Positions 16,203-25,968 of a stretch of DNA of 26,213 nucleotides are shown one piece after another. A program made the translations under genes and the position numbers. The DNA is from an uncultured Deferribacteraceae bacterium. GTDB taxonomy: Bacteria; Chrysiogenota; Deferribacteres; Deferribacterales; Mucispirillaceae. The first letter of the stretch is position 1. Each line of letters opens with the position of its first letter. The DNA lies in assembly GCA_947039055.1 (NCBI GenBank), contig CAMQYB010000003.1:1-26213 (forward strand), read 5' to 3'. Under the pieces are notes generated by a model, which saw only the letters and a program-made list of their open reading frames with translations, was not told the origin of the DNA and ran no database searches.

Positions 16203-16560
16203 TTCGATAAACGTTGTTCCTTTTATAGATATAATGTTAGTGCTTTTAACGATAGTATTAGCAACAGCAACATTTGTAAAAACAGGAGTTATTCCTATTG
16301 CTCTGCCAGTGTCAACATATTCAGAAACAGCTGTAGAAACAGTTATGATCTCTATATCATCAGATGGAGTTTTTTATTATGAGGATAAAGGTATAGACCT
16401 TACTCAACTAAATTCTATTTTTGCAACGCTATCAAAAGACGCAAATATCACAGTGCGTGCAGATAAAGATTCATCTGTTCAATTTTTTGCAGAGTTAATG
16501 GGTTTACTACAAGAACTAGGGTTTGAGAAGGTTAATTTACAGACGGAAAAGAGTAGTTAA
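16183..16560 (+). CDS. exbD: ExbD-type proton channel subunit
   Basis: 125 residues: short cytoplasmic N-terminus, one membrane helix with the proton-carrying Asp at about 16 in NVVPFIDIMLVLLT (written here from its DNA context as VVPFIDIMLVLL), then a periplasmic domain with VRADKDSSVQFFAELMGLLQELG, as in the ExbD/TolR fold. The start is GTG at 16183, 6 bases after a perfect AGGAGG (16171-16176), inside the end of exbB (20-base overlap). It works with ExbB to turn proton motive force into movement of TonB. Confidence 0.93.
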   Translation: MREKSFDSINVVPFIDIMLVLLTIVLATATFVKTGVIPIALPVSTYSETAVETVMISISSDGVFYYEDKGIDLTQLNSIFATLSKDANITVRADKDSSVQFFAELMGLLQELGFEKVNLQTEKSS

Positions 16561-16562
16561 TT

Positions 16563-17417
16563 ATGGTAAGGTCAATAATAGAATCTATTGCAATTCATAT
16601 AATTGTGCTTGTATTGATTATTATGGGACCTATCGTTAAAGGTGGCGACTCTTACGGTTACGGTACAGGATCATTATCTATATCTACATCAATTATAACT
16701 GGTAACGCTGGTGCATCAGATGAAGCTGCATCTTTAGTAAGAGAAGATATATCAACAGGTATCGCTCAACAAGAAGTTATAAAAAATATGAAGAAGAAAT
16801 CAAGTATTAAAACTATGAATGAAGATCAAAGTGAAGATATAGCTGAGAATGAAATAGATAAAAAAGTAGAAGAGAAGATCGTACGAAATGATGAAAGTGG
16901 TATAGAGGTTGAGCGTGAGAAATTAAAATCTAATACAGCTGAAAGTATGGAAGATGATAACTCGCAAGATGAGTATAATAACGACTCTCAATCAGATTAC
17001 TCTCAAGTAGCATCTATTCCAAAACAATCGTTAGACGGTGTTGTTGGTATGGAAGGGTTAGGAGCAGGAGGCGGTGTTGGAACAGGATCGGATGCTCAAG
17101 TTTCAGGTTCAGAAAAGGGAGTTATATCTCTTAAAGATGTAGATACAATACCTAGAGCGTTATCAAATATTAAGCCTAACTATCCAAAATATGCAAAAGA
17201 TAACAGGATTGAAGGGCGTGTGCTTGTAAGGTTTATATTGAATGAAAAGGGTGATGTGGAATCTCCGTTAGTGGTAAAAGCAAGTCCAGTAAATATATTT
17301 GAAACATCTGCGTTGAAAGCAGTTAGTCAGTGGAAATTTACCCCTGCTGTAAAAGATGGGGTAATAGTTAGAGTAGGAATGGTTGTGTCTGTAAAGTTTA
17401 AATTAGAAGAAAATTAA
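16563..17417 (+). CDS. tonB: TonB energy transducer with an acidic, proline-poor linker
   Basis: 284 residues. The N-terminal helix (about 5-24) carries S8-xxx-H12, matching the Ser/His pair of E. coli TonB that contacts ExbB/ExbD. The C-terminal domain (about 200-284) has the TonB fold signature: PNYPKYAKDNRIEGRVLVRF, then KAVSQWKFTPAVKDG. Between them, instead of the usual Pro/Lys-Pro/Glu rod, is a highly acidic Glu/Asp/Asn/Ser-rich linker with a Gly-rich hinge (MEGLGAGGGVGTGSD). It begins two bases after exbD. It should dock on the receptor's TonB box across the periplasm; a conventional box was not recognised in the receptor. Confidence 0.92.
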   Translation: MVRSIIESIAIHIIVLVLIIMGPIVKGGDSYGYGTGSLSISTSIITGNAGASDEAASLVREDISTGIAQQEVIKNMKKKSSIKTMNEDQSEDIAENEIDKKVEEKIVRNDESGIEVEREKLKSNTAESMEDDNSQDEYNNDSQSDYSQVASIPKQSLDGVVGMEGLGAGGGVGTGSDAQVSGSEKGVISLKDVDTIPRALSNIKPNYPKYAKDNRIEGRVLVRFILNEKGDVESPLVVKASPVNIFETSALKAVSQWKFTPAVKDGVIVRVGMVVSVKFKLEEN

Positions 17418-17457
17418 ATTATTAAAAATATGTTAAATTAGGTTTAAGGAGTTGTTT

Positions 17458-20295
17458 GTGAATAAGAGTATTGTTAAAAAAGTTACTATTTTAGTTTTTC
17501 TGTTAGTCTTGGGGTTAGTGAATATGGGATACGCAAAAAAAGATGAAAAGCTAATCAACTATATTAAAGATAGCGATCAATTACCGTTTAGTGATCAGAT
17601 AAAAGTTGGTAAATTGAAAAATGGATTAACTTATTATATTAAACAGAATGATTTTCCAGTAAATAAAATTGAGATGCGTTTAAATATAAGAAGTGGTTCG
17701 TTAGATGAAAATGATAGCGAACAAGGTGTTGCTCATTTTGTTGAACACATGGCGTTCAATGGTACGAAAAATTTCAAAGGCAATGATGTAATAAAGTTCT
17801 TAGAGAAAGTCGGATTAAGTTTTGGTACACACAGTAACGCATCAACATCAACAGACTATACGAACTATCAGTTGAGCATCCCAGCTGATGATCCTAAATT
17901 TATAAAAGACTCGTTTAAGATTTTTAGAGATTGGGCAGATGCTATCTCATTTGATGAAAGCGAAATCGAAAAAGAGAAAGGTGTTGTGGTTGAAGAGTTT
18001 AATAGCCGTAATGATTTTAGATATAGATTAGGTGTGAAAAACAGGGAGATAATTTTTGAAAATTCTTTATACGCAGTGAGAGATCCTATCGGAAAGATGG
18101 ATGTGATTTTAAATGCTGACAAAGCTCTGCTGAAAGGTTATTACGATAAGTGGTATAGAGCGTCAAATATGTCTATTATAGTTGTCGGAGATATAAATAT
18201 TGAGCAGATTGAAAAGATGATTGAAGATACATTTTCATCTCTTAGTGCGGATAAACTACCTCAAAAAGCAGATAAAAATATCCCTGTACAGAAAGGGTTG
18301 AGCGTTCATATAATCTCTGATCCTGAAGCTAAATCATCATCGGTATCGCTCACTTATTTAAAGAATGAGGGAAGAGTTAAAACATTTGCTGATTTAAAAA
18401 AACGTCTGTTAGAGCAAGCAAGTTTAAGTATGTTGAATAGACGAGTATCGTTAAAAATATTAGAGGATAAAAGTGATCTAATAGGGTTCTCTTCAGCGAC
18501 AAGTAACTACTCAGATAATTTATATGGTACACGATTTAATATTGTGACAACACCAAAAAATATTAAAACAGATATTGAAATTCTTTTAATTGAGATTGAA
18601 AACATTAAACGTAACGGCTTTAATCAACAAGAGTTAGATGAGTTTATATCAAAACAACAATCAGCATTAACAAGATTTACTCAACCTGATTATAAAGATA
18701 GTTCAGAGAGAATTGCGTCGATGATATCATCATACGATATTAAGAAAGATTATCTAACTGAGTACCATCAAGACAAAATATTATTTGATAAAATATTGAA
18801 TGAGAGCAAATTAAGTGATTACAATAAAGCGTTTAATAAACTTGTAGATAATGAAAATCAAGTTGTTTTAGTGGCTGTTCCTGAGCGTGATTTAGAGATG
18901 GTAGATATTGATAGTAAAGCTTTTAAATCTATAAAACAGAAAGTATCTAAGATGAAAATAGAGAAATATAAAGGAAGCGAAGCTATCACAACTCTTATCA
19001 ATAAAAAGATAGAATCAGGTAAAATTAAATCACAGAAGAGATATGAAAATATCAATTCAGATTTAATTATTTTTGAAAATGGAGCACAGTTACTTATTAA
19101 AAAAACTGATGCTGATAAAAATAAATTTATGATTATAGGTAATAAGTTAGGTGGAAAATCTGTTCTAAATGATAAAGAGATTATCTTATCATCTTTAATG
19201 CTTAATACGATTAAAAGCAGTGGGTTTAAGGATATTACATTAAGTCAATTAAGAGGATATTTAGCAGATAAAAGTGTATTGTTAGCACCATCAATTAAAC
19301 TTAACACATTTTCATTTGACGGAGCAGGAGATTCTAAAGATATAGAAACAGCGTTTCAATTACTCTATAACTATATGACCGTGCCTATAATAGATGATAA
19401 TGTTTTCGACCATATTATAGATCAAACAAAGATATCATTAGGTAGTGATAAAAAGGATAAATATCAACAGTTTATTCGTGAAGCAGTAGCTAAAATGTAT
19501 AACGATAATTATCGTAGAGAGTACCTGTTAGACACTGATTTAGTAGATTTAAAAAAGAGCGATTTATTAGAAATTTATAATAAAAATTTTAGAGATATAG
19601 GTAATTATAAATTTGTTGTAGTAGGAGATGTTAATAAGGAAGAGGTAGTTAAATATGCTGAAAAATACATAGCATCACTTCCAAGCAGTAGTAAGAAATC
19701 AAGCACTAAATTTCTGAATGTTGATCTTGTAGCAAAGAGAGGAAAATCTGTTGGATACGGAGATGTTTTAGATAAAGCAACAGTGATGATGATTTTTGAT
19801 AAGGATATAGATTATATTAAAAATGGAGAGTATATTTCTGCATTGGTAAGACGTATAATATCTAAAAAATTAAGAGAAAAAATAAGAGAAGATATGAGTG
19901 GTGTGTACTCATCAAATGTAATGATAAGATACACAGATTTTCCAGAGGACTCATTATTTGCACGGATATCGTTTACAACCTCATCATCAAAAAGAGATGA
20001 TATCATCAAAGAAACAACTCTCGTGTTTAATAATATTATTAAACATGGAGTAACTAAACAAGATTTAGAGATTGCAAAAAGTCAGCAGATATTACAGCTG
20101 GATCAAGCATCTCAGAATAATAAATTTTGGGCAACAAGTATAGCGTCAAATCTTATAGAAGATGATACCGTGTTATCGGCAGATGAGATGATTGATATTA
20201 TTGAAAAGATTACAATTGATGATATAAATAAGTTTATCACAATATCTATGTCAGATATGAGAAGTTACATTACCATCTATGACAAGGGGAAGTGA
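17458..20295 (+). CDS. pqqL: Periplasmic M16 zinc peptidase, PqqL-like
   Basis: The start is GTG 17458, 6 bases after AAGGAG (17446-17451); a TTG at 17452 is in frame but touches the Shine-Dalgarno. A signal peptide of about 26 residues ends at MGYA. The 945-residue protein has the two-half M16 architecture. The active N-terminal half shows VAHFVEHMAFNGTKNF with the inverted zinc motif HxxEH (H93, E96, H97) and downstream EKEKGVVVEE supplying the third ligand (about E180). The C-terminal half lacks HxxEH, as is normal. By recall it resembles E. coli PqqL closely through the first 250 residues (SGSLDENDSEQGVAHFVEH, NMSIIVVGDI). It probably cuts imported polypeptides in the periplasm. It lies between tonB (40-base gap) and yejA. 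Confidence 0.93.
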   Translation: MNKSIVKKVTILVFLLVLGLVNMGYAKKDEKLINYIKDSDQLPFSDQIKVGKLKNGLTYYIKQNDFPVNKIEMRLNIRSGSLDENDSEQGVAHFVEHMAFNGTKNFKGNDVIKFLEKVGLSFGTHSNASTSTDYTNYQLSIPADDPKFIKDSFKIFRDWADAISFDESEIEKEKGVVVEEFNSRNDFRYRLGVKNREIIFENSLYAVRDPIGKMDVILNADKALLKGYYDKWYRASNMSIIVVGDINIEQIEKMIEDTFSSLSADKLPQKADKNIPVQKGLSVHIISDPEAKSSSVSLTYLKNEGRVKTFADLKKRLLEQASLSMLNRRVSLKILEDKSDLIGFSSATSNYSDNLYGTRFNIVTTPKNIKTDIEILLIEIENIKRNGFNQQELDEFISKQQSALTRFTQPDYKDSSERIASMISSYDIKKDYLTEYHQDKILFDKILNESKLSDYNKAFNKLVDNENQVVLVAVPERDLEMVDIDSKAFKSIKQKVSKMKIEKYKGSEAITTLINKKIESGKIKSQKRYENINSDLIIFENGAQLLIKKTDADKNKFMIIGNKLGGKSVLNDKEIILSSLMLNTIKSSGFKDITLSQLRGYLADKSVLLAPSIKLNTFSFDGAGDSKDIETAFQLLYNYMTVPIIDDNVFDHIIDQTKISLGSDKKDKYQQFIREAVAKMYNDNYRREYLLDTDLVDLKKSDLLEIYNKNFRDIGNYKFVVVGDVNKEEVVKYAEKYIASLPSSSKKSSTKFLNVDLVAKRGKSVGYGDVLDKATVMMIFDKDIDYIKNGEYISALVRRIISKKLREKIREDMSGVYSSNVMIRYTDFPEDSLFARISFTTSSSKRDDIIKETTLVFNNIIKHGVTKQDLEIAKSQQILQLDQASQNNKFWATSIASNLIEDDTVLSADEMIDIIEKITIDDINKFITISMSDMRSYITIYDKGK

Positions 20296-20296
20296 T

Positions 20297-22120
20297 ATGA
20301 GTAGATTGATTATGTTTCTATTATTTTCATATTTTGTAATTTTTGCAGAGAGTGTGTATTCGTCAGATATCACAAGAACTCACGGCATATCACTTACAGG
20401 TTCATTAAAGTATAACGAAGATTTTCAGCACTTTGACTATACAGATAAAAACGCAAAAAAAGGTGGTACTTTACGCAGAGCAATAATAGGCACATACGAT
20501 ACTTTTAACACATTTGCATTAAAAGGAATTCCTTTTAGATCATCAGGATCTATTTACGATACGCTTTTAAAATCATCACTTGATGAGTCGGTTTCATATT
20601 ATGGATTATTGGCAGAAAGTTTAGAGTACCCTGATGATTATTCGTGGGTACAATTTAATCTCAACAAAAAGGCTAGATGGAATGATTCTGTACCTTTAAC
20701 ATCAGATGATGTTCTTTTTACATTTAACACGTTAGTAAAGAACTCTCCATTTCACAGGAACTACTATAAGGCTGTAGTGGATGTTAAAATTATAGATAAG
20801 CATACGATAAAATTTATATTTGATAAAAGTGGATTAAATAAGGAGCTACCATTAATTTTAGGACAGATGGTAGTTCTACCAAAACATTATTGGAAGAGTA
20901 AAGATATTTCAAAATCAACATTAGAGCCACCACTTGGTAGCGGTCCATATAAGATTAAATCATTTGTTGCAGGCAAGAATGTTGTGCTTGTTGCAGCAGA
21001 TGATTACTGGGGAAAAGATCTTCCTGTGAATATAGGACAAAATAATTTTGAAACAATAGCGTTTGAGTATTTTAGAGATCAGACTGTTGCATTTGAAGCG
21101 TTCAAAGCAGGACATTTTGATTTCATTTCAGAGGGTTCAGGTAAGCGTTGGTATCATGGATATAAGGGTAGATATTTTGATATGGGGCTAATCAAGAAAG
21201 AAGAGATCTCACATAAAAATCCGACAGGAATGATGGGTATAATTTTGAACACATCTGTAAAACCTTTTGATAATATATTAGTAAGAGAAGCTTTGACGTA
21301 CGCTTACGATTATGAGTGGATAAATAAAAATATATATTATGGTAATGATATAAGGCACACAAGTTACTTCTCTAACTCGGAATTAGCGGTTGAAAATATT
21401 CCATCTAAAGAGGTTGTAGAGATTATTAAAAGAGTTAAGCCAGATGTGTCAGATAAGGTTTTATATAAGAAGTTTGAACTTCCAAAAACTGATGCAACAG
21501 GTAATAACAGATCGAACTTAATGAAGTCAGTTACTTTATTTGAAGAGGGAGGCTACACGATCAAAAACGGAAAAATGGTAGATAGTTCTGATAAGCCATT
21601 ACAGTTAGAGATCGTTTTAATATCGAAAGCTTTAGAGAAGGATATTCTGTCATTTAAAAAGTCATTAGAAAGAATTGGTATAGAGTTGCATATTCGTTAT
21701 ATTGACTCAACTCAATATGTGGAGAAAGTTCGTAATAAAGATTACATGATGATCTACACTCGGATAAAACAGTCGGACTCTCCAGGTAATGAACAGCGTA
21801 ATATGTGGAGTAGCGATGTAGCATCAGAGAAAGGTAGTAGAAATTATGCAAAGATAAAAGATACAGCGATTGATCAATTAATTGATTTAATAGTTGATGA
21901 GAGCAGTAGAGCTAAGTTAGAGAACTATGTGAAAGCGTTAGATAGATTACTTCTTACAGGTTATTACACAATCCCAGCAGGTTATTCAGATAGATATCGT
22001 ATTGCATATTTTGATAAATTTAGTAAACCATCAAATCCTCCAGCATACGGCTTAGGGTTTAATACTTGGTGGATAGATAGTGATAAAGAGAAAGAGATTG
22101 ATGGGATTATCAGTAGATGA
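20297..22120 (+). CDS. yejA: YejA-type oligopeptide-binding protein
   Basis: Family 5 solute-binding protein for the Yej oligopeptide importer. The start is chosen at ATG 20297, 6 bases after AAGGGGA (20284-20290); an earlier ATG at 20279 lies inside pqqL. The signal peptide ends about residue 22 (SVYS). The mature N-terminus carries the YejA hallmark HGISLTGSLKYNEDFQHFDY followed by TDKNAKKGGTLR, then family 5 regions such as SLEYPDDYSWVQFNLNKKAR, PLGSGPYKIKSF and AFEAFKAGHFDF. At 607 residues it has normal length. Its gene follows the peptidase by one base, suggesting it captures the fragments that the peptidase releases. Confidence 0.95.
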   Translation: MSRLIMFLLFSYFVIFAESVYSSDITRTHGISLTGSLKYNEDFQHFDYTDKNAKKGGTLRRAIIGTYDTFNTFALKGIPFRSSGSIYDTLLKSSLDESVSYYGLLAESLEYPDDYSWVQFNLNKKARWNDSVPLTSDDVLFTFNTLVKNSPFHRNYYKAVVDVKIIDKHTIKFIFDKSGLNKELPLILGQMVVLPKHYWKSKDISKSTLEPPLGSGPYKIKSFVAGKNVVLVAADDYWGKDLPVNIGQNNFETIAFEYFRDQTVAFEAFKAGHFDFISEGSGKRWYHGYKGRYFDMGLIKKEEISHKNPTGMMGIILNTSVKPFDNILVREALTYAYDYEWINKNIYYGNDIRHTSYFSNSELAVENIPSKEVVEIIKRVKPDVSDKVLYKKFELPKTDATGNNRSNLMKSVTLFEEGGYTIKNGKMVDSSDKPLQLEIVLISKALEKDILSFKKSLERIGIELHIRYIDSTQYVEKVRNKDYMMIYTRIKQSDSPGNEQRNMWSSDVASEKGSRNYAKIKDTAIDQLIDLIVDESSRAKLENYVKALDRLLLTGYYTIPAGYSDRYRIAYFDKFSKPSNPPAYGLGFNTWWIDSDKEKEIDGIISR

Positions 22121-23223
22121 TTAAATATATATCTAAACGATTGCTATTAATTATCCCGACATTAATAGGTATAGTAACAATCAATTTTTTTCTAGTTCAG
22201 ATGGCACCAGGTGGTCCAATTGACACTATGATAGCTAAGATGAGCGGGGAGGCTGTAACTGCTGAAGAGCGAGCTATGCATGATGATTCAGAGGGTGCAA
22301 CTGGTGTGATGATAGGTGATGATAATAAAGCAGATCAATACAAATCATCTAGCTATCTGTCAGAAGATTTACGTAAAGATTTAGAGGAGTTATATGGTTT
22401 TGATAAGCCAATAATGGAGCGTTACTTTCTTATGTTGAAACAGTTTTTACTGTTTGATTTTGGGGACAGTTTTTTCCGTGACAGCAGTGTGATAGAGTTG
22501 ATTAAAGAGAAGTTACCAGTATCTATATCATTAGGCGTATGGACGACTCTTTTAGTATATTTAATAAGCATTCCTTTAGGTATAAAAAAAGCTATGAAAA
22601 ATGGTAGCAATTTTGATGTATGGAGTTCCTTTTTTATTGTTTTAGGTAGTGCTATTCCGATATTTCTTTTTGCGATTATTTTGATTATTTTATTTGCTGG
22701 TGGTAATTATTTTTCATGGTTTCCTCTACGAGGATTAGTATCTGATGGTTTTGCAGATATGAATTTATTTGAGAAAGTTAAGGATTATTTACGGCATATT
22801 TTTCTCCCTATTTTTGCGATGGTGATAGGAGGATTTGCGTCGCTATCTATGCTCACAAAAAACTCTTTTTTAGATGAGATAAATAAGCAGTATGTAACAA
22901 CAGCTAGATCGAAAGGTATTACAGAGAGAAGAGTTTTGTACGGGCATATATTTCGTAACTCTATGTTAATAGTTATATCAGGTTTTCCAGCGTTATTTAT
23001 ATCAATGTTTTTTACAGGATCGTTACTGATAGAGGTTATATTCTCTCTTGATGGATTAGGTTTAATGGGGTTTGAGGCTACACTTAACCGTGATTACCCT
23101 ATCATGTTTTCGACCTTATATATATTTACATTAATGGGATTAGTCGTAGGTATAATCACCGATATTATGTATGTTTTAATAGATCCAAGAATTTCATTTG
23201 ATTCTGTTCGTAGAGGTAGATAG
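22117..23223 (+). CDS. yejB: YejB-type oligopeptide ABC permease
   Basis: 368 residues with a DppB-like fold: MIKYISKRLLLIIPTLIGIV and QMAPGGPID at the N-terminus, a YejB-type polar insertion (about 43-80), FGDSFFRDSSVIELIKEKLP, and the permease EAA-type loop near ARSKGITERRVLYGHIFRN. The end GYEA-like segment reads GFEATLNRDYPIMF. The strong similarity to E. coli YejB, recalled from memory, covers the whole length. The start overlaps the yejA stop by 4 bases. Confidence 0.95.
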   Translation: MIKYISKRLLLIIPTLIGIVTINFFLVQMAPGGPIDTMIAKMSGEAVTAEERAMHDDSEGATGVMIGDDNKADQYKSSSYLSEDLRKDLEELYGFDKPIMERYFLMLKQFLLFDFGDSFFRDSSVIELIKEKLPVSISLGVWTTLLVYLISIPLGIKKAMKNGSNFDVWSSFFIVLGSAIPIFLFAIILIILFAGGNYFSWFPLRGLVSDGFADMNLFEKVKDYLRHIFLPIFAMVIGGFASLSMLTKNSFLDEINKQYVTTARSKGITERRVLYGHIFRNSMLIVISGFPALFISMFFTGSLLIEVIFSLDGLGLMGFEATLNRDYPIMFSTLYIFTLMGLVVGIITDIMYVLIDPRISFDSVRRGR

Positions 23224-24252
23224 ATGAAATTATCACCACTTACTAAAAGAAGAATAAGTCGATTTAGAAAGAATAAGCGTGCGTTTTATTCATTAATAAT
23301 TTTCTCGTTATTATTTATTTTAAGTTTGTTTGCAGAGATAATTGTCAATGATAAACCGATCGTATTATCTTATCAGGATAAATTATATTTTCCGATTTTC
23401 TTTGTATATACCGAGAAAGAGTTCGGCGGTTTTTTTGATACAGAGGCAGATTATAAAGATCCATTTATGTTAGATATAATAGATCAGCACGGTTGGGCTA
23501 TATGGACACCTGTCCGTTTTAGTTACAACACAGTTAGCTATAATATATTAGAACCACCACCAACCAAGCCGACATTAATAAACCCGTTAGGGCTAGACGA
23601 TCAAGGGCGAGATGTTTTTGCACGTCTACTTTATGGATTTAGATTATCAGTAATTTTTGGATTTATGTTGACAACAATAACGTCAATTATAGGGATATTT
23701 GTTGGAGCTATTCAAGGATATTACGGAGGTAAGATAGATCTTTACAGTCAACGATTTATGGAAATTTTGTCAGGTATTCCTATGTTATATTTGTTGATTA
23801 TTGCGAGCAGTTTAATCCGTCCTGGTTTTTGGTGGCTACTTTTATTAATGAGTATTTTTGGTTGGATGTCGTTAGTAGGAGTTGTTCGTGCAGAATTTTT
23901 TAGAGGCAGAGAGTTAGAGTATGTTAAAGCAGCACGAGCATTAGGTGTGAAAGATTTTACAATAATGTTTCGCCATATCTTACCAAATGCACTTGTATCT
24001 GCTATGACATTTTTTCCGTTTATTTTAGCAGGATCGGTAACGGTATTAACGTCGCTAGATTTTTTAGGATTTGGTATGCCACCTGGATCGCCGTCACTTG
24101 GAGAAATTCTGGCTGCAGGAAAATCGAATATTCACGCCCCATGGGTAGGTATATCTGCGTTTGTTTTAGTGTCCTCAATGTTAACACTTCTTGTATTTAT
24201 AGGCGAGGGATTTAGAGATTCATTTGATCCAAAACATTTAGAGAAGAGATAA
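23224..24252 (+). CDS. yejE: YejE-type oligopeptide ABC permease
   Basis: 342 residues with a DppC-like fold: a basic cytoplasmic start (KLSPLTKRRISRFRKNKRAF), first helix at about 22-43, a periplasmic part typical of YejE (FFVYTEKEFGGFFDTEADYK), then NPLGLDDQGRDVFARLLYGF and the EAA-type loop YVKAARALGVKDFTIMFRHI. It partners YejB to form the membrane channel. The ATG follows the yejB stop directly. Confidence 0.95.
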   Translation: MKLSPLTKRRISRFRKNKRAFYSLIIFSLLFILSLFAEIIVNDKPIVLSYQDKLYFPIFFVYTEKEFGGFFDTEADYKDPFMLDIIDQHGWAIWTPVRFSYNTVSYNILEPPPTKPTLINPLGLDDQGRDVFARLLYGFRLSVIFGFMLTTITSIIGIFVGAIQGYYGGKIDLYSQRFMEILSGIPMLYLLIIASSLIRPGFWWLLLLMSIFGWMSLVGVVRAEFFRGRELEYVKAARALGVKDFTIMFRHILPNALVSAMTFFPFILAGSVTVLTSLDFLGFGMPPGSPSLGEILAAGKSNIHAPWVGISAFVLVSSMLTLLVFIGEGFRDSFDPKHLEKR

Positions 24253-24255
24253 ATT

Positions 24256-25839
24256 ATGAAAAAAATTCTTGAAGTAGAAAATCTTAAAGTATCATTTAAC
24301 ACTGAAGTAGGAGAGGTTATCGCAGTTGATAATTTCTCTTTTGATATAGGTGAGGGCGAAACTTTAGCGATGGTTGGAGAATCAGGATCAGGCAAATCAG
24401 TTGCAGCTCTAGCTATCACTTCTCTAAATAAATATTACGGTGCTATTTATAACTCTGGTGTCATAAAGTTTTGTGATAAAACCATCTCTTCGTATAGTGA
24501 AGATCAGATGCGAGATATAAGAGGTAGAGATATAGCATATATTTTTCAAGAGCCTATGGTATCGCTTAATCCTCTTCACACGATCGGCAAGCAGATTATG
24601 GAGAGGTTTATATTTATAGATAAATTTAGTAAGCATGATGCAACAACAAGAGCTATAGAACTTCTTTCTTTAGTAGGTATAGTAGACGGCGAAAGAAGGT
24701 TGAATGATTTTCCTGATACGTTTTCAGGTGGTGAAAAACAGAGAATAATTATTGCAATAGCAATAGCTTTAAGCCCAAAATTACTTATAGCTGATGAGCC
24801 AACAACTGCGTTAGATGCGACTATACAATTGCAGATTTTAAATCTAATGAATGAATTAAAAGATAAATTAAAATTATCTATATTATTGATAACTCACGAC
24901 TTAGCAGTTGTCAAAAAATATAGCGATAGGGTTGTAGTTGTGAAAGATGGTAGGGTGGTTGAGAAAGGAGTTACAAAAGATATATTTAATAATCCAGTAT
25001 CAGAGTACACGAAATCTCTTATTAATATAAAAAACAAATCTGCCTTAGATAGAGGGTGGTGTGATGATATATTATTAGATGTCAAATCGTTATCAGTGAT
25101 CTATAGTAAGCGACGGTTTTTATCACGTCCTATCATCAATGTTGCAGTTGATAGTATATCATTTAAGATTGATAAAGGTTCAACGCTAGGTGTAGTTGGC
25201 GAATCAGGATCAGGTAAAACATCATTGTTAAAGGCTGTATTAAGTCTTATAGATTTTACAGGTACGGTTCTTTTTAAGGGTAAAGATTTATCGAGATTAG
25301 GCTCAGAGGAGTTGCGTAAGTTGCGTAAATATATACAGGTAGTTTTCCAAGATCCGTTTGCAAGCCTTAACCCAAGAATGACGATTGAGCGTATTATATC
25401 AGAAGGTTTGCTTGCAAGTAATATTAAGGATAAATTATTTATCAGAAAGAGAGTTGAAGAGGTTGTTATTGAGGTCGGATTAAGTATAGATATTTTAAAT
25501 AGATATCCACACGAACTTTCAGGAGGAGAACGTCAACGTATAGCTATCGCCCGTGCGATAATATTAAATCCAGAATTAATTATATTAGATGAGCCGACGT
25601 CATCATTAGATAGAGTTATACAGTATCAGATAATTGAATTATTAAAGAGTTTACAAGTTAGATATAATATATCGTATATTTTCATCACACATAATTTAGA
25701 AGTTATTCAGTCTATTGCAAATCATATTATAGTGATGAAAGATGGAAAAATTATTGAAGAGGGCATGTGTGATAAATTATTTAGCACTCCTCAGAATAAT
25801 TATACTAAAGAGTTAATAGATGCTAGTTTACTAGATTAA
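24256..25839 (+). CDS. yejF: YejF-type dual ATP-binding protein
   Basis: 527 residues with two complete ABC domains. The first has GESGSGKS (41-48), FQEPMVSLNP, FSGGEKQR (about 156) and ADEPTTALD. The second has GESGSGKT (315-322), FQDPFASLNPR, LSGGERQR (about 421) and LDEPTSSLD. Both sites look catalytically intact, unlike the ATPase at 12941. It drives oligopeptide import through YejB/YejE. It starts 3 bases after yejE and is the last gene of the operon. The related E. coli complex also imports the antibiotic microcin C. Confidence 0.95.
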   Translation: MKKILEVENLKVSFNTEVGEVIAVDNFSFDIGEGETLAMVGESGSGKSVAALAITSLNKYYGAIYNSGVIKFCDKTISSYSEDQMRDIRGRDIAYIFQEPMVSLNPLHTIGKQIMERFIFIDKFSKHDATTRAIELLSLVGIVDGERRLNDFPDTFSGGEKQRIIIAIAIALSPKLLIADEPTTALDATIQLQILNLMNELKDKLKLSILLITHDLAVVKKYSDRVVVVKDGRVVEKGVTKDIFNNPVSEYTKSLINIKNKSALDRGWCDDILLDVKSLSVIYSKRRFLSRPIINVAVDSISFKIDKGSTLGVVGESGSGKTSLLKAVLSLIDFTGTVLFKGKDLSRLGSEELRKLRKYIQVVFQDPFASLNPRMTIERIISEGLLASNIKDKLFIRKRVEEVVIEVGLSIDILNRYPHELSGGERQRIAIARAIILNPELIILDEPTSSLDRVIQYQIIELLKSLQVRYNISYIFITHNLEVIQSIANHIIVMKDGKIIEEGMCDKLFSTPQNNYTKELIDASLLD

Positions 25840-25968
25840 TAATGGATCATTGTATATGTACTAACATTGGTAAATATATGAATAAGGATTAAATAGTTAA
25901 TGTTTTTTATTAGCAATATTTTAATGAATGAAATTATAGAGTAGATCAATTTGATGATTGGATAATTC
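25840..25968. other. Convergent intergenic gap between yejF and the minus-strand gene
   Basis: Only a weak inverted repeat is seen: AACATT (25863-25868) and AATGTT (25899-25904), followed by TTTTAT, with a 30-base loop. It is a poor terminator candidate. Nothing else recognised. Confidence 0.4.

Noticed and set aside
20279..20296. Earlier ATG as yejA start
   Set aside because: It lies inside pqqL, lacks a ribosome binding site and adds polar residues before the signal peptide; ATG 20297 has AAGGGGA at the right distance.
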